Origin: an uncultured Acidobacteriota bacterium
GTDB taxonomy: Bacteria > Acidobacteriota > Terriglobia > Terriglobales > Acidobacteriaceae
Direction of reading: 5' to 3'
Assembly (NCBI GenBank): GCA_903832475.1
Contig: CAILBQ010000510.1
Span: 1 to 14,066 of the forward strand
DNA length: 14,066 nucleotides
Positions 1-7,902 of the stretch are shown one piece after another. Under the pieces are notes generated by a model. That model had not been told where the DNA came from. It saw only the letters and a program-made list of their open reading frames with translations, and searched no databases. Each line of letters starts with the position of its first letter. Position 1 is the first letter of the stretch. A program made the translations under genes and the position numbers.

Positions 1-2
1 CG

Positions 3-626
3 GATGGCTTTCTCACGCGTACCGGGCAGGAGTTTCTGGAGTTTTTGAGGGCGGCTGCGGCGAGCGGCGGGGAGGTTCCTTCACCGAAGCCAGTGGAGGT
101 GTTCCTCGGGTCGCATCCTGCGGCGCTGGCGTTTGTACTGACGCCCAAGCCATTTCCGGTGAGCCTTGCGCAGGAGACCTATTTCGGTGTCACAGCTTTT
201 GCTTTCACTAACGTCGAGGGAGAGACAAAGTACGGCCGTTACCGCATCGTCCCAGAGATGGGGAACGAGTTTTTGAGCCAAGAAGACGCCGCGAAGATCG
301 GTCCGAATTATCACTACGATGAGATTGCCCGGCGGGTTGCTGCCGGTCCGGTTCGGTTCAAGATCGTAGTGCAGGTGGCGGAAGAGGGCGATGTTGTGGA
401 TGACGCCACAAAGCACTGGCCGGAGGAGCGATCCCAGGTGGAGCTGGGGTGGCTGGAATTGACTTCGGTCGTAGAAGATTCGGTGGCGCAGCAGAAACGG
501 ATTATTTTCGATCCGATTCCGCGGGTGGAGGGGATTGAACCATCGGCTGATCCGCTGCTGGAATTGCGGGCGGCGATTTACCTGCTGAGCGGGCGGCGGC
601 GCAGGGAGGCTCCAAGCGCAAGCTGA
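3..626 (+). CDS. Catalase-family (SrpA-like) heme peroxidase, 3' part only
   Basis: The frame is open from the window edge (first full codon at base 3), so the N-terminal part, including the distal heme-side residues, lies outside. About 207 residues are visible. The stretch reading DGFLTRTGQEFLEFLRA, followed by a conserved PVRFKIVVQ strand and a VELGWLELT strand, matches the C-terminal half of small catalase-related peroxidases, which use heme to break down hydrogen or organic peroxides. Near the end, the segment FDPIPRVEGIEPSADPLL leads into LRAAIYLLS. By analogy with the RxxxY motif of catalases, its tyrosine should be the proximal heme ligand; this is inference. The TTG at 45 is internal to the conserved region and is not a real start. 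The gene ends 60 bp before the ligase gene on the same strand, with no strong terminator between, so co-transcription is possible. Confidence 0.82.
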   Translation, partial: DGFLTRTGQEFLEFLRAAAASGGEVPSPKPVEVFLGSHPAALAFVLTPKPFPVSLAQETYFGVTAFAFTNVEGETKYGRYRIVPEMGNEFLSQEDAAKIGPNYHYDEIARRVAAGPVRFKIVVQVAEEGDVVDDATKHWPEERSQVELGWLELTSVVEDSVAQQKRIIFDPIPRVEGIEPSADPLLELRAAIYLLSGRRRREAPSAS

Positions 627-686
627 ACGTTTTGGCTGTTCCCTTTCGGGCTTTTGGGGGCGGTTCCGCGTGAGCTACGATGGGTT

Positions 687-1775
687 GTGCAAATTCCTTT
701 GCAGCCTCCTGTATTGCCGATGCTGGCCAAGCGAGTGGCCGAGATTCCCGCGGGCGATGGATGGATCTTTGAGCCCAAGTGGGATGGCTTTCGCGCGGTC
801 ATTTTTCGCGATGGTGATGAGATTCTCATCCAGAGTCGGGACACCAAGCCGCTGAACCGGTATTTTCCTGAGCTGGTCGAAACGCTGCGGGCGGCGCTGC
901 CGGAGCGCTGCGTGCTGGATGGGGAAGTGGTGATTGCTTCGGCGTCGGGGTTGGACTTTGATGCGCTGCAGTTGCGTATTCACCCGGCGGCTTCGCGGAT
1001 CAAGCTGCTGGCGGCGCAGACGCCTGCGTCGGTGGTGTTCTTTGACCTGCTCTGCGAGGGAGACGAGGATCTGACCGGGCTGCCGTTTGAGGACAGGCGT
1101 CAGCGGCTAGAAGAGCTGCTCGGGTCGGTCAAGCCTCCCGTTCACATCACGCCGGCGACGCGGGATCGGGCGGTGGCGGCGGACTGGTTCAAGCGATTCG
1201 AAGGGGCGGGTTTCGACGGGGTGATGGCTAAGCCTGTGCAGGGCAAGTATGAGCCGGACAAGCGGACGATGCTCAAGGTAAAGCATGAGCGGGACTGCGA
1301 TTGTGTGGTAGCCGGCTTTCGCTGGCACAAGGATGCCGAGGGGACGGCGATCGGGTCGCTGCTGCTGGGGCTTTACAACGATGCTGGCGCGCTGCAGCAT
1401 GTGGGCGTGTGTGCCAGCTTCAAGATGGAAAAGCGGCGAGAGCTGGTGGAGTTCCTGGAGCCGTATCGCAGGGACGCGCTGAAGGATCATCCGTGGAAGG
1501 GCTGGGCCGAACAGGACGCAGCCGGGAGTGGGGAAGCCCAGCGCATGCCGGGAGGACAGAGCCGGTGGAGCGCGGGGAAGGATCTGTCCTGGGAGCCGCT
1601 GCGGCCGGAGTTGGTGGTGGAAGTGGCGTATGAGCATATGCAGGGCGACCGCTTCCGGCATATGGCGCAATTTCGGCGGTGGCGGACGGACAAGCCTCCT
1701 GCGGAATGCACATATGCGCAGCTGGAAGTGGTGCCGGCGCAGGAGCTGATGGAGATTTTCCCCGAAGCGAAATAA
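687..1775 (+). CDS. ligC: ATP-dependent DNA ligase, LigC type
   Basis: Seals nicks in duplex DNA through a covalent lysyl-AMP intermediate. With the GTG start at 687 the protein has 362 residues, close to the length I recall for mycobacterial LigC, and begins MQIPLQPPVLPMLAK, which lines up with that family's N-terminus. Nucleotidyltransferase motifs are intact: motif I EPKWDG with nucleophile K31, motif III DGEVV at 79-83, motif IIIa FFDLL at 118-122, motif IV FDGVMAK at 176-182 and motif V LKVK at 196-199. An OB-fold follows (about 203-350), including the RMPGGQSRWSAGKDLSW segment. There is no attached polymerase or phosphoesterase domain, so it is not a full LigD. A TTG at 654 would add 11 residues that do not fit the family. 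No good Shine-Dalgarno sequence is seen at either start. It converges with the PolDom gene, 33 bp between stop codons. Confidence 0.93.
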   Translation: MQIPLQPPVLPMLAKRVAEIPAGDGWIFEPKWDGFRAVIFRDGDEILIQSRDTKPLNRYFPELVETLRAALPERCVLDGEVVIASASGLDFDALQLRIHPAASRIKLLAAQTPASVVFFDLLCEGDEDLTGLPFEDRRQRLEELLGSVKPPVHITPATRDRAVAADWFKRFEGAGFDGVMAKPVQGKYEPDKRTMLKVKHERDCDCVVAGFRWHKDAEGTAIGSLLLGLYNDAGALQHVGVCASFKMEKRRELVEFLEPYRRDALKDHPWKGWAEQDAAGSGEAQRMPGGQSRWSAGKDLSWEPLRPELVVEVAYEHMQGDRFRHMAQFRRWRTDKPPAECTYAQLEVVPAQELMEIFPEAK

Positions 1776-1808
1776 CCCCGAGTCACGCAAAGAAAGCGCG
1801 GCGCAGGA

Positions 1809-3197
1809 TCATTCTGGCTTCGTTTGAGGCTCAGGATGCTGAGTCCAGGCGCGTGTGGGATCGTCGTCGGGGTCAGGTGTTTCCTGGGCGGGACGCTGTT
1901 CTTCGGGGACGTGGCGGAGATTGACGCGAATGCGGGTCCAGGTGGAGGAGCGGCCGCGCATGCGATCGACCAGCACATCATCGACGGCTAACGAAGCGGC
2001 GGCTTCGGGATGGCGGAGCTTCCAGCGGTCCAGGCCTTCGCGTGCGGCCGATTCGCTGGGGGAGTTGGCGATGGTGAGGAGCGGCATCTTGGAGCGGGGA
2101 GCTTTGGGCGCAGCGTTTTTGGCTGCGGGTTTGGCTTCTGATTTTCGGGCTGCGGCGGCTTTGGCGCGGGAGGGGGAGATGCGCGGAGCTTCGCCTTCCA
2201 TTTTGCGGAAGTGGGGTGGCCACGGGGCGTCGCCGAGGCCTTCTGCTTCGTCACGGGCGGCGAGTTCGAGAAGGCCATCGAGCGAGCCGGGGTTCTTGTC
2301 CATCTCGGCGTGAGGGTCGCCGATCTCGGCGAAACGGTGGGGCATGGTGAAGACGGTGAAGTCGCCCGGTTCGCAGGCTGCGACTTCATCCCATCTCAGA
2401 GGGGCGGAGACGCGTGCGTCGGGCAGAGGGCGCACGGAGTAGGCTGAGGCCGTGGTGCGGTCTTTGGCGTTCTGGTTGTAGTCGAGGAAGACACCGTGGC
2501 GCTCCTCCTTCCACCACTTGGAGCTGGCTTTGCCGGGGAGGCGACATTCGACGGCGCGTGACAGGGCGAGGGCAGCGCGGCGGACCTCAGTGAAGCTCCA
2601 CTTCTGCTGGATGCGGACGTTGACGTGGATACCGCGGGAGCCGCTGGTTTTCGGCCAGCCTTGCAGGCCGACTTCGCCAAGCAGGCTTTGGACTTCGAGG
2701 GCGACGAGTCGTACGTCGGGCCATTCGACGCCGGGGCCGGGATCGAGGTCGATGCGCAACTCATCGGGATGTTCGAGGTCGTCGGCACGGACGGCATGCG
2801 GATGCAGTTCCATGCAGCCGAGGTTGACGATCCAGGCAAGGCCGGCGGCATCGTCGACGACGACCTCCTCGGCGGTGCGGCCAGAAGGGAAGGAGAGAGT
2901 GACGGTGCGCAGCCACTCAGGACGCTCGGATGGGGCGCGCTTTTGATGAAAGGGTTCGCCTTCGGCGCCGTTGACGAAGCGTTTGAGGACGATGGGGCGG
3001 TTCTGAATGCCGAGCAAAGCGCCGGGAGCGACAGCCATGTAGTAGCGGACAAGGTCAAGCTTGGTGACCTGGACCTGGCGAGAGAAGTAAAGCTTGTCGG
3101 GATGGGTGATGCGGACTTCGCGGCCGTCGATGGAAAGCAATTCGACGTGCTCTTCTTTTTTGGCCGGTTTTTCCTTGGCGGCTTTTTCGGTTGCCAT
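1809..3197 (-). CDS. LigD-type DNA polymerase/primase domain protein (PolDom) with C-terminal extension
   Basis: Archaeo-eukaryotic-primase-fold nucleotidyltransferase that fills short gaps or extends ends and often prefers ribonucleotides. It has 462 residues from the ATG at 3197, preceded by GAGGA in 'aacgaggatccgc'. After a Lys/Glu-rich N-tail (1-18), the catalytic domain runs about 20-340. It has HPDKLYF (32-38), LHPH (131-134), the metal motif RIDLDPGPG with D150 and D152, KTSGSRGIH (183-191) and FLDYNQNAKDRT with D239. It resembles stand-alone mycobacterial PolD/Prim-PolC proteins. An Ala/Lys/Pro linker (345-370) leads to a separate conserved-looking C-terminal region (371-438) that is not part of the primase fold. 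An open frame continues 89 codons upstream, but this overlaps xth and is not protein-like. Its start lies 40 bp downstream of the xth stop, which suggests one operon. Confidence 0.9.
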   Translation of the reverse strand: MATEKAAKEKPAKKEEHVELLSIDGREVRITHPDKLYFSRQVQVTKLDLVRYYMAVAPGALLGIQNRPIVLKRFVNGAEGEPFHQKRAPSERPEWLRTVTLSFPSGRTAEEVVVDDAAGLAWIVNLGCMELHPHAVRADDLEHPDELRIDLDPGPGVEWPDVRLVALEVQSLLGEVGLQGWPKTSGSRGIHVNVRIQQKWSFTEVRRAALALSRAVECRLPGKASSKWWKEERHGVFLDYNQNAKDRTTASAYSVRPLPDARVSAPLRWDEVAACEPGDFTVFTMPHRFAEIGDPHAEMDKNPGSLDGLLELAARDEAEGLGDAPWPPHFRKMEGEAPRISPSRAKAAAARKSEAKPAAKNAAPKAPRSKMPLLTIANSPSESAAREGLDRWKLRHPEAAASLAVDDVLVDRMRGRSSTWTRIRVNLRHVPEEQRPAQETPDPDDDPTRAWTQHPEPQTKPE

Positions 3198-3237
3198 GCG
3201 GATCCTCGTTGACGGCTGGCATTTTGGAAATCGCTTG

Positions 3238-4002
3238 CTATTGCAATTCGACCCAGATGGGGGTGTGGTCGGACGGCTTGGGTTGGGAGCGTGGTTCCTT
3301 GTCGATTTCGCAGCGGACCAGCCGAGTTGCGAGTTCGGGCGAGAGGAGGAAGTGGTCGATGCGGATGCCGCGGTTAGTTTCAAAGGCGCGACGGAAATAG
3401 TCCCAGTAGGTGAAGGCGCCGCCCAGGTCTGGATGCAACGCGCGGAAAGCGTCGGTAAAGCCATAACCGAGCATGGTGCGGTACCAGCCGCGGGTTTCCG
3501 GCTGGAAAAGCGCGTCTTTGATCCACGAGGCGGGCTTGTGACAGTCGATGTCTTCAGGGATGACGTTGAAGTCGCCGCCGATGATGACCGGGATGTTGTT
3601 CTCGCGCCATTGCTGCATGTGCTTGGCGAGCCGGGCCATCCAGGCGAGCTTGTAGCCGAAGTTGGGGCTGCCGACCGGATTGCCGTTGGGCAGGTAGATG
3701 TTCACGATGCGGGTGTTGTTTGTGTTGACTTCAAGATAGCGGGCGTGGCCGTCTGCTTCGTCGCCGGGGAGGGCGATGGCGACGACCTCGATGGGATGGC
3801 GCGAGAGAATGGCGACGCCGTTATAAGCCTTCTGCGTGACGGCTTCGGCCTGGTACCCGAGGGGTGCGAACGCTTCAGCGGGGAACTCGGTGCCCTTCAG
3901 CTCCTGCATGAGCAGCACGTCGGGCTGGTGAACCTCGAGCCAGTGCGTGACGTGATCCAGGCGGGCGCGGATTGAGTTGACGTTCCAGGTAGCGATTTTC
4001 AT
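3238..4002 (-). CDS. xth: Exodeoxyribonuclease III / AP endonuclease
   Basis: Cuts the DNA backbone 5' of abasic sites and removes 3' blocking groups in base excision repair. It has 254 residues, close to E. coli ExoIII (268). The start ATG at 4002 has GGAAG six bases upstream and gives the family's typical MKIATWNVNSIRAR opening. Catalytic and metal residues of the exonuclease-endonuclease-phosphatase fold are visible: N7, E34 (MQELK), Y103 (NIYLPNGN), D144 and N146 (GGDFNV), D216 (IRIDHFL), D245 and H246 (PSDHTPIW). The gene is followed 40 bp later by the PolDom gene on the same strand, and 161 bp separate it from the divergent DUF255 gene. The upstream extension of the open frame is rejected because it precedes this Shine-Dalgarno site and crosses the divergent promoter region. 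Confidence 0.95.
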   Translation of the reverse strand: MKIATWNVNSIRARLDHVTHWLEVHQPDVLLMQELKGTEFPAEAFAPLGYQAEAVTQKAYNGVAILSRHPIEVVAIALPGDEADGHARYLEVNTNNTRIVNIYLPNGNPVGSPNFGYKLAWMARLAKHMQQWRENNIPVIIGGDFNVIPEDIDCHKPASWIKDALFQPETRGWYRTMLGYGFTDAFRALHPDLGGAFTYWDYFRRAFETNRGIRIDHFLLSPELATRLVRCEIDKEPRSQPKPSDHTPIWVELQ

Positions 4003-4133
4003 CAAGCTTCCGATCGGTTCGAGGTTCGGCGAAGGGGCGCTTCGCATGGGATGCTTGCAGCCTATCGTTTGGGTGCATGGTCTGGGAAGGACAACAGCGT
4101 CGGAGGCAGCCAGATCTCGCAACAAAGGCTGGG

Positions 4134-4151
4134 CAGGAGTAGGCCCTCCTG
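4134..4151. repeat. Short inverted repeat ahead of the DUF255 start
   Basis: CAGGAG and CTCCTG form a perfect 6-bp inverted repeat with a 6-base loop (taggcc), ending 12 bases before the ATG at 4164. The left arm contains the only strong AGGAG near this start, but it lies 24 bases upstream, too far to act as a normal ribosome binding site. It could be a small hairpin or a protein-binding site; no function is shown. Confidence 0.35.
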
Positions 4152-4163
4152 TATTCTTGGGGC

Positions 4164-6296
4164 ATGGCGGAACACGCATTTTCCCTGAATCTGTTGGACC
4201 AATCGGCTTCTTCCTATCTACGTTCGGCGCGGCATCAGCCGGTGCAGTGGCATCCCTGGGGCGAAGAGGCGTTTGCGCGGGCGCAGGCGGAAGACAAGCC
4301 CATTTTGCTGGATATCGGGGCGGTCTGGTGCCATTGGTGCCACGTCATGGACCGGGAGTCTTACGAGAGTGCGGAATTAGCCGCTATCGTGAATCAGCAT
4401 TTTGTTGCCATCAAGGTGGATCGGGATGAGCGGCCGGATGTGGATGCGCGATACCAGGCGGCGGTGTCGGCGATCAGCGGGCAGGGTGGATGGCCGCTGA
4501 CGGCGTTCCTGACGCCGGCGGGCAAGCCATTTTTTGGCGGAACGTATTTTCCTGCGGATGACCGGTATGGGCGTCCTGGCTTCAAACGCGTGCTTTTGAC
4601 GATGGCCGAAGTATGGCGGGACCGACGCGAGGAAGCGCTGGAGTCAGCCAGCAGCGTTATGGCCGCGGTTGAGCAGAATGAGAATTTCGCCGGACGCGGC
4701 GGGGAGTTGAACCTGGCGCTGGTGGATAAGATTTCCGAGGCGATTCTCAAACAATTTGATCCGCGCAACGGCGGATTCGGAGCGCAGCCCAAATTTCCGC
4801 ATCCGGCCGCGCTCGACCTGCTGTTGGAGGTTGCAACTCGCACAGGCAACGACAAGGCTCGCGATGCGGCGTTGACGACGTTGACGCGGATGAGCAAGGG
4901 AGGCGTCTACGACCAGCTCGCGGGTGGTTTCCACCGGTATTCAGTGGACGAGCGGTGGGTGGTTCCGCATTTCGAGAAAATGCTCTACGACAACACCGAA
5001 CTCCTGCGTAACTACGTTCATGCTTACCAGAGCTTTGTGAAGCCGGAGTTTGCCCTGGTGGCTTCGGAGATTGTGCATTGGCTGGATACGGTCATGAGCG
5101 ATCGCGAGCGCGGAGGCTTTTACGCTTCGCAGGATGCGGACATCGATCTGGACGATGATGGCGATTACTTCACATGGACCAAAGCCGAGGCGCAGGCGGT
5201 GCTGAGCGCTGAAGAGATGGCCGTAGCGGGGCGGTATTGGGATATAGGGGACGTGGGGGACATGCACCACAATCCGCAGAAGAATGTGCTGCATGTTCGC
5301 TATAGCGTGGGCGAAGTGGCAGCCGAGATGGGGATCGGGATAGAGGAGGCGGGGGAACGGCTGGCGCAGGCGCGAGCGAAGCTGCTGGAAGCGCGCAGCA
5401 AGAGGTTGACGCCTTTCATCGATCGCACGCTTTATACCGCCTGGAACGCGATGGCAGTGACGGCTTATTTCGAAGCGGCGCGGGTGCTACGTCTGAACGA
5501 TGCGCGAGATTTTGCGCTCAAGTCTCTGGACCGGCTGCTGGTGCAGGCGTGGGATGGTGGCTCTGAACTGGGACATGTGATTGCTTATGCCGATGGTATG
5601 AGGCCAAGCCAGCGAGTCGAGGGCAATCTTGATGATTATGCGTTTACCGTGCATGCCTGCCTGGATGCGTGGCTGAGCGCGGGGAGGATCGCGTATTTTC
5701 GGGCGGCGTTGCGGCTGGCGGAACAGATGGTCGCCAAGTTCTTTGATAGGGCGGCGGGAGCGTTTGTCGATACCGCGTTGACCGAAGACGATGAAACCAA
5801 GCTGGGAGCGCTGACGGCGCGGCGCAAGCCTTTACAGGACGCGCCGACGCCGGCGGGGAACCCGGTCGCTGCTGCTGCGCTGCTGCGCCTTGAGGCTTTG
5901 TCGAGCAACAAGGAATTCCGCGAGATTGCAGAAAGGTCGCTGGAGTCGTTTGCAGGCGTGGTGGAGCATTTTGGACTCTATGTCGGCACGTATGCGTTGA
6001 CGTTGAGCCGGCTGTTGCTCGATCCAGTGCAGGTGGTGGTGGTCGGTTCGGGTACGGAAGCGATTCGGCTTGAGGCGCTGGCGACAGCGCGGTTTGCGGT
6101 CAACAAGACGGTAATTCGGCTGCATACGCGTCAGATCACGGCGGACATGTTGCCGGATGCGCTGGCGGAGACGCTCTTGCAAGTTCCCGCGCCGGAAGGG
6201 GTGGAGGCCTGGGTCCAGGTATGCAAAGGCCGGACCTGCATGGCCCCCATCAGCGATTCAGAGCAACTGCTTGACACCCTTGAAATGTCGGTCTAG
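4164..6296 (+). CDS. DUF255 thioredoxin-fold / six-hairpin glycosidase-like protein (YyaL/SPATA20 family)
   Basis: Large cytosolic protein of 710 residues, typical for the family; its biochemical role is not settled. The N-terminal DUF255 domain (about 5-165) is a thioredoxin-like fold with the family signature DIGAVWCHWCHVMDRESY, a CxxC pair at C56 and C59. It also has VDRDERPDVD, GQGGWPLTAFLTP and FFGGTYFP. The middle and C-terminal part (about 185-600) looks like the alpha/alpha barrel of the N-acylglucosamine-2-epimerase/glycosidase superfamily, with FGAQPKFPHP, HFEKMLYDN and ASQDADID. The end carries the usual CKGRTCMAP cysteine pair. The ATG at 4164 fits the family N-terminus (LLDQSASSYLRSARHQPVQW), but its Shine-Dalgarno is poor (GGGG directly before the ATG). 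Divergent from xth and convergent with the MscS gene (28 bp between stops). No signal peptide is seen. Confidence 0.92.
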   Translation: MAEHAFSLNLLDQSASSYLRSARHQPVQWHPWGEEAFARAQAEDKPILLDIGAVWCHWCHVMDRESYESAELAAIVNQHFVAIKVDRDERPDVDARYQAAVSAISGQGGWPLTAFLTPAGKPFFGGTYFPADDRYGRPGFKRVLLTMAEVWRDRREEALESASSVMAAVEQNENFAGRGGELNLALVDKISEAILKQFDPRNGGFGAQPKFPHPAALDLLLEVATRTGNDKARDAALTTLTRMSKGGVYDQLAGGFHRYSVDERWVVPHFEKMLYDNTELLRNYVHAYQSFVKPEFALVASEIVHWLDTVMSDRERGGFYASQDADIDLDDDGDYFTWTKAEAQAVLSAEEMAVAGRYWDIGDVGDMHHNPQKNVLHVRYSVGEVAAEMGIGIEEAGERLAQARAKLLEARSKRLTPFIDRTLYTAWNAMAVTAYFEAARVLRLNDARDFALKSLDRLLVQAWDGGSELGHVIAYADGMRPSQRVEGNLDDYAFTVHACLDAWLSAGRIAYFRAALRLAEQMVAKFFDRAAGAFVDTALTEDDETKLGALTARRKPLQDAPTPAGNPVAAAALLRLEALSSNKEFREIAERSLESFAGVVEHFGLYVGTYALTLSRLLLDPVQVVVVGSGTEAIRLEALATARFAVNKTVIRLHTRQITADMLPDALAETLLQVPAPEGVEAWVQVCKGRTCMAPISDSEQLLDTLEMSV

Positions 6297-6324
6297 CCAA
6301 GGCCGCTGAGAGCCTGGCCCTACG

Positions 6325-7362
6325 CTACATGCCTTCTCCGGTGAACGGGTTGTGGGTCACGGCTGGAATGGTCGTGGGGTCGATGGCGGTTGGTCCTTTG
6401 GGCGCATTTCGTGTGCGTGGCTCATTTTCGGAATCACCGGATTGGGGTTGCGCTTCGCCGGGCAGCGCGTATTCGCGCAGAGGCCGGTTGGGGTCGCCGG
6501 GGAGCATTCCCTGGTCTTCGAGAGCGATTCGAACGCGCCGGCGGAATTCGCGAATGGCGCCGTATTGTTTGAGGGCGTTGGTCTTGAATACGACCGGATA
6601 GATGACTTCAGACCCCTTGATCGAGTCGACGCCGAGGACCTGGGGATCTTCGAGGAAGTCGGCGGAGAAAGCCGGGTCTTTACGAATGTCCATGGCGATC
6701 GAGGTGAGCAGTTTGACTACCTTGTCAGGCGCTGCGGAGAAGTCGACCGAGACGTTGACGGTGGCGACGGAAAAATCGCGGCTGAGATTAGCGACTGTGG
6801 TGATCTGCGAGTTGGGGACGGTGTAGAGGGTGCCGTCGCCGTCGCGGATCTCAGTGCGGCGCAGGGTCATGACTTCGACGGTGCCGGTCATGCCGGTGAG
6901 ACGAACTACGTCGCCGACATTGAACTGATCTTCAAGAATGATCAACATGCCATTGAGCATGTCCTTGACGATGGTTTGGGCGGCTAGGCCGATGGCAACG
7001 CCGGCGATTCCGGCGGAGGCCAGGAGGGGAGCGAGGTTCACGCCGAGGACTTCCAGAACCTGGATGGCGGTCAGGCCCCAGAGGATTGCGTTGAGGGTGG
7101 TGCGCAGGATTCCGGTGAAGGTTCTGACCTGGGAAGTGCGGCCGGGCCGCGAGTCTTTGCGGTCGGCGATTTTCATGATGCGGTTGGTGCCAGAGGAGAT
7201 AATCCGGCTGATAACGAAGGCCACGAAAAGGATGGCCAGCAGGTGAGGCAGCTTGGTGTGCAGGAATTCCTGCAGATCGTTCACCCATTCATCGAGCACT
7301 TTGCCTAGGAATTTCCCTTCCGCAAAAAGTCCTGATCGGATGAAAATTGCAAAAAGAAGCAT
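6325..7362 (-). CDS. MscS-family mechanosensitive ion channel
   Basis: Inner-membrane channel that opens under membrane tension and releases solutes in hypo-osmotic shock. It has 345 residues. Three hydrophobic helices fit the small MscS plan: about 39-57, 84-108 and 110-144. The last contains the glycine/alanine-rich pore-helix pattern ASAGIAGVAIGLAAQ, followed by LEDQFNVGDVV, the start of the beta domain. A cytosolic alpha/beta domain follows, then a 45-residue polar, proline-rich, probably disordered tail ending NPFTGEGM. Two in-frame ATGs lie six bases apart. GGAGGA (complement of 7369-7374) abuts the outer one (7368) but is six bases from the inner one (7362), so the inner start is preferred. 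The gene diverges from the small secreted proteins, with only 49 bp between start codons. Confidence 0.92.
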   Translation of the reverse strand: MLLFAIFIRSGLFAEGKFLGKVLDEWVNDLQEFLHTKLPHLLAILFVAFVISRIISSGTNRIMKIADRKDSRPGRTSQVRTFTGILRTTLNAILWGLTAIQVLEVLGVNLAPLLASAGIAGVAIGLAAQTIVKDMLNGMLIILEDQFNVGDVVRLTGMTGTVEVMTLRRTEIRDGDGTLYTVPNSQITTVANLSRDFSVATVNVSVDFSAAPDKVVKLLTSIAMDIRKDPAFSADFLEDPQVLGVDSIKGSEVIYPVVFKTNALKQYGAIREFRRRVRIALEDQGMLPGDPNRPLREYALPGEAQPQSGDSENEPRTRNAPKGPTAIDPTTIPAVTHNPFTGEGM

Positions 7363-7390
7363 CGTCATTCCTCCATTTTCTCTCTATACT
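7363..7390 (+). promoter_or_regulatory. Candidate sigma70-like promoter of the small secreted protein genes
   Basis: TATACT (7385-7390) matches the -10 consensus at five of six positions. TCGTCA at 7362-7367 matches the -35 consensus at four of six with 17-bp spacing. Transcription would begin near 7397, just ahead of GAGGT at 7400-7404 and the ATG at 7412. The -35 overlaps the first codons of the divergent MscS gene. This is pattern matching only. Confidence 0.4.
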
Positions 7391-7411
7391 CGTCGGCATG
7401 AGGTCCTGACT

Positions 7412-7885
7412 ATGAAGACCGCAAATGAAACATTTGATGCTGAGCCAGGCAGGAAGGCCGTTTTCGCGACCTTTGGGTGGTTGCGCGGATTGGCTTGTCT
7501 GGTTGTGTTTGGGGTCGTCCCGCAACTCGCCGGCCACTCCCAGGTGCCTCAATACAATGGCGGACTGCCGGGGGTGGAGAGGAGTTCCTCCGGGATGGCA
7601 GGGCTGCCGGAGAATGCAAATCCCCGTCCGGACGGGGTTCGCGCCCTCCGGGATGCCATGCAGCAGCAGGACAACGCCAAGCGGATCAAGGAACTAAACT
7701 TGCAGAGGCAAAAAGATATGACCTCCGATACGGTGAAGCTGCTGGAACTGGCAACTCAGCTCAATTCCGAGACCAAGAAGAGTGAGAATGACAGGCTGTC
7801 CATCCTTCAGCTACGGCAAGCGGAGATGATTGAAAAGCTGGCTAAGTCTGTACGCGAGAAAATGTCATCCACGGTGGGCAATTAG
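7412..7885 (+). CDS. Small exported or membrane-anchored helical protein, paralog A
   Basis: Hypothetical protein of 157 residues; I recognise no characterised family. A hydrophobic stretch at about 21-40 (GLACLVVFGVVPQLA) after a basic residue acts as a signal peptide or anchor. Residues 41-90 are Gly/Pro/Ser-rich and probably unstructured. Residues 99-157 form a charged, helix-rich core beginning RQKDMTSDTVKLLELATQLN and containing IEKLAKSVREKM. This core aligns with the two following proteins, so the three are paralogs. The ATG at 7412 is preceded by GAGGT with 8-base spacing; 53 upstream codons of open frame overlap the MscS gene and are rejected. Paralog B follows after 17 bp, implying one transcript. 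The periplasmic or envelope location is inferred from the leader. Confidence 0.75.
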   Translation: MKTANETFDAEPGRKAVFATFGWLRGLACLVVFGVVPQLAGHSQVPQYNGGLPGVERSSSGMAGLPENANPRPDGVRALRDAMQQQDNAKRIKELNLQRQKDMTSDTVKLLELATQLNSETKKSENDRLSILQLRQAEMIEKLAKSVREKMSSTVGN

Positions 7886-7902
7886 CGGAAAGTTGGCTTG
7901 AA

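Noticed and set aside
670..855. Short + frame starting GTG at 670 over the ligase start
   Set aside because: It is in another frame than the ligase, is only 61 codons long, and overlaps conserved motif I of LigC.
1776..1808. Search for a terminator between convergent ligC and PolDom
   Set aside because: No convincing stem-loop was found in the 33 bp.
3198..3464. 89-codon N-terminal extension of the PolDom protein
   Set aside because: It overlaps xth, is Ser/Thr/Pro-rich without homology, and a Shine-Dalgarno precedes the ATG at 3197.
2625..3975. Overlapping + strand frames of 195 and 293 codons across PolDom and xth
   Set aside because: Both lie opposite genes with intact catalytic motifs and look like reverse-complement translations without a domain.
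6297..6324. GGCC-containing repeat between the DUF255 and MscS stop codons as a terminator
   Set aside because: Pairing is only 4 bp (AGGC/GCCT) with no T-run; too weak to call.
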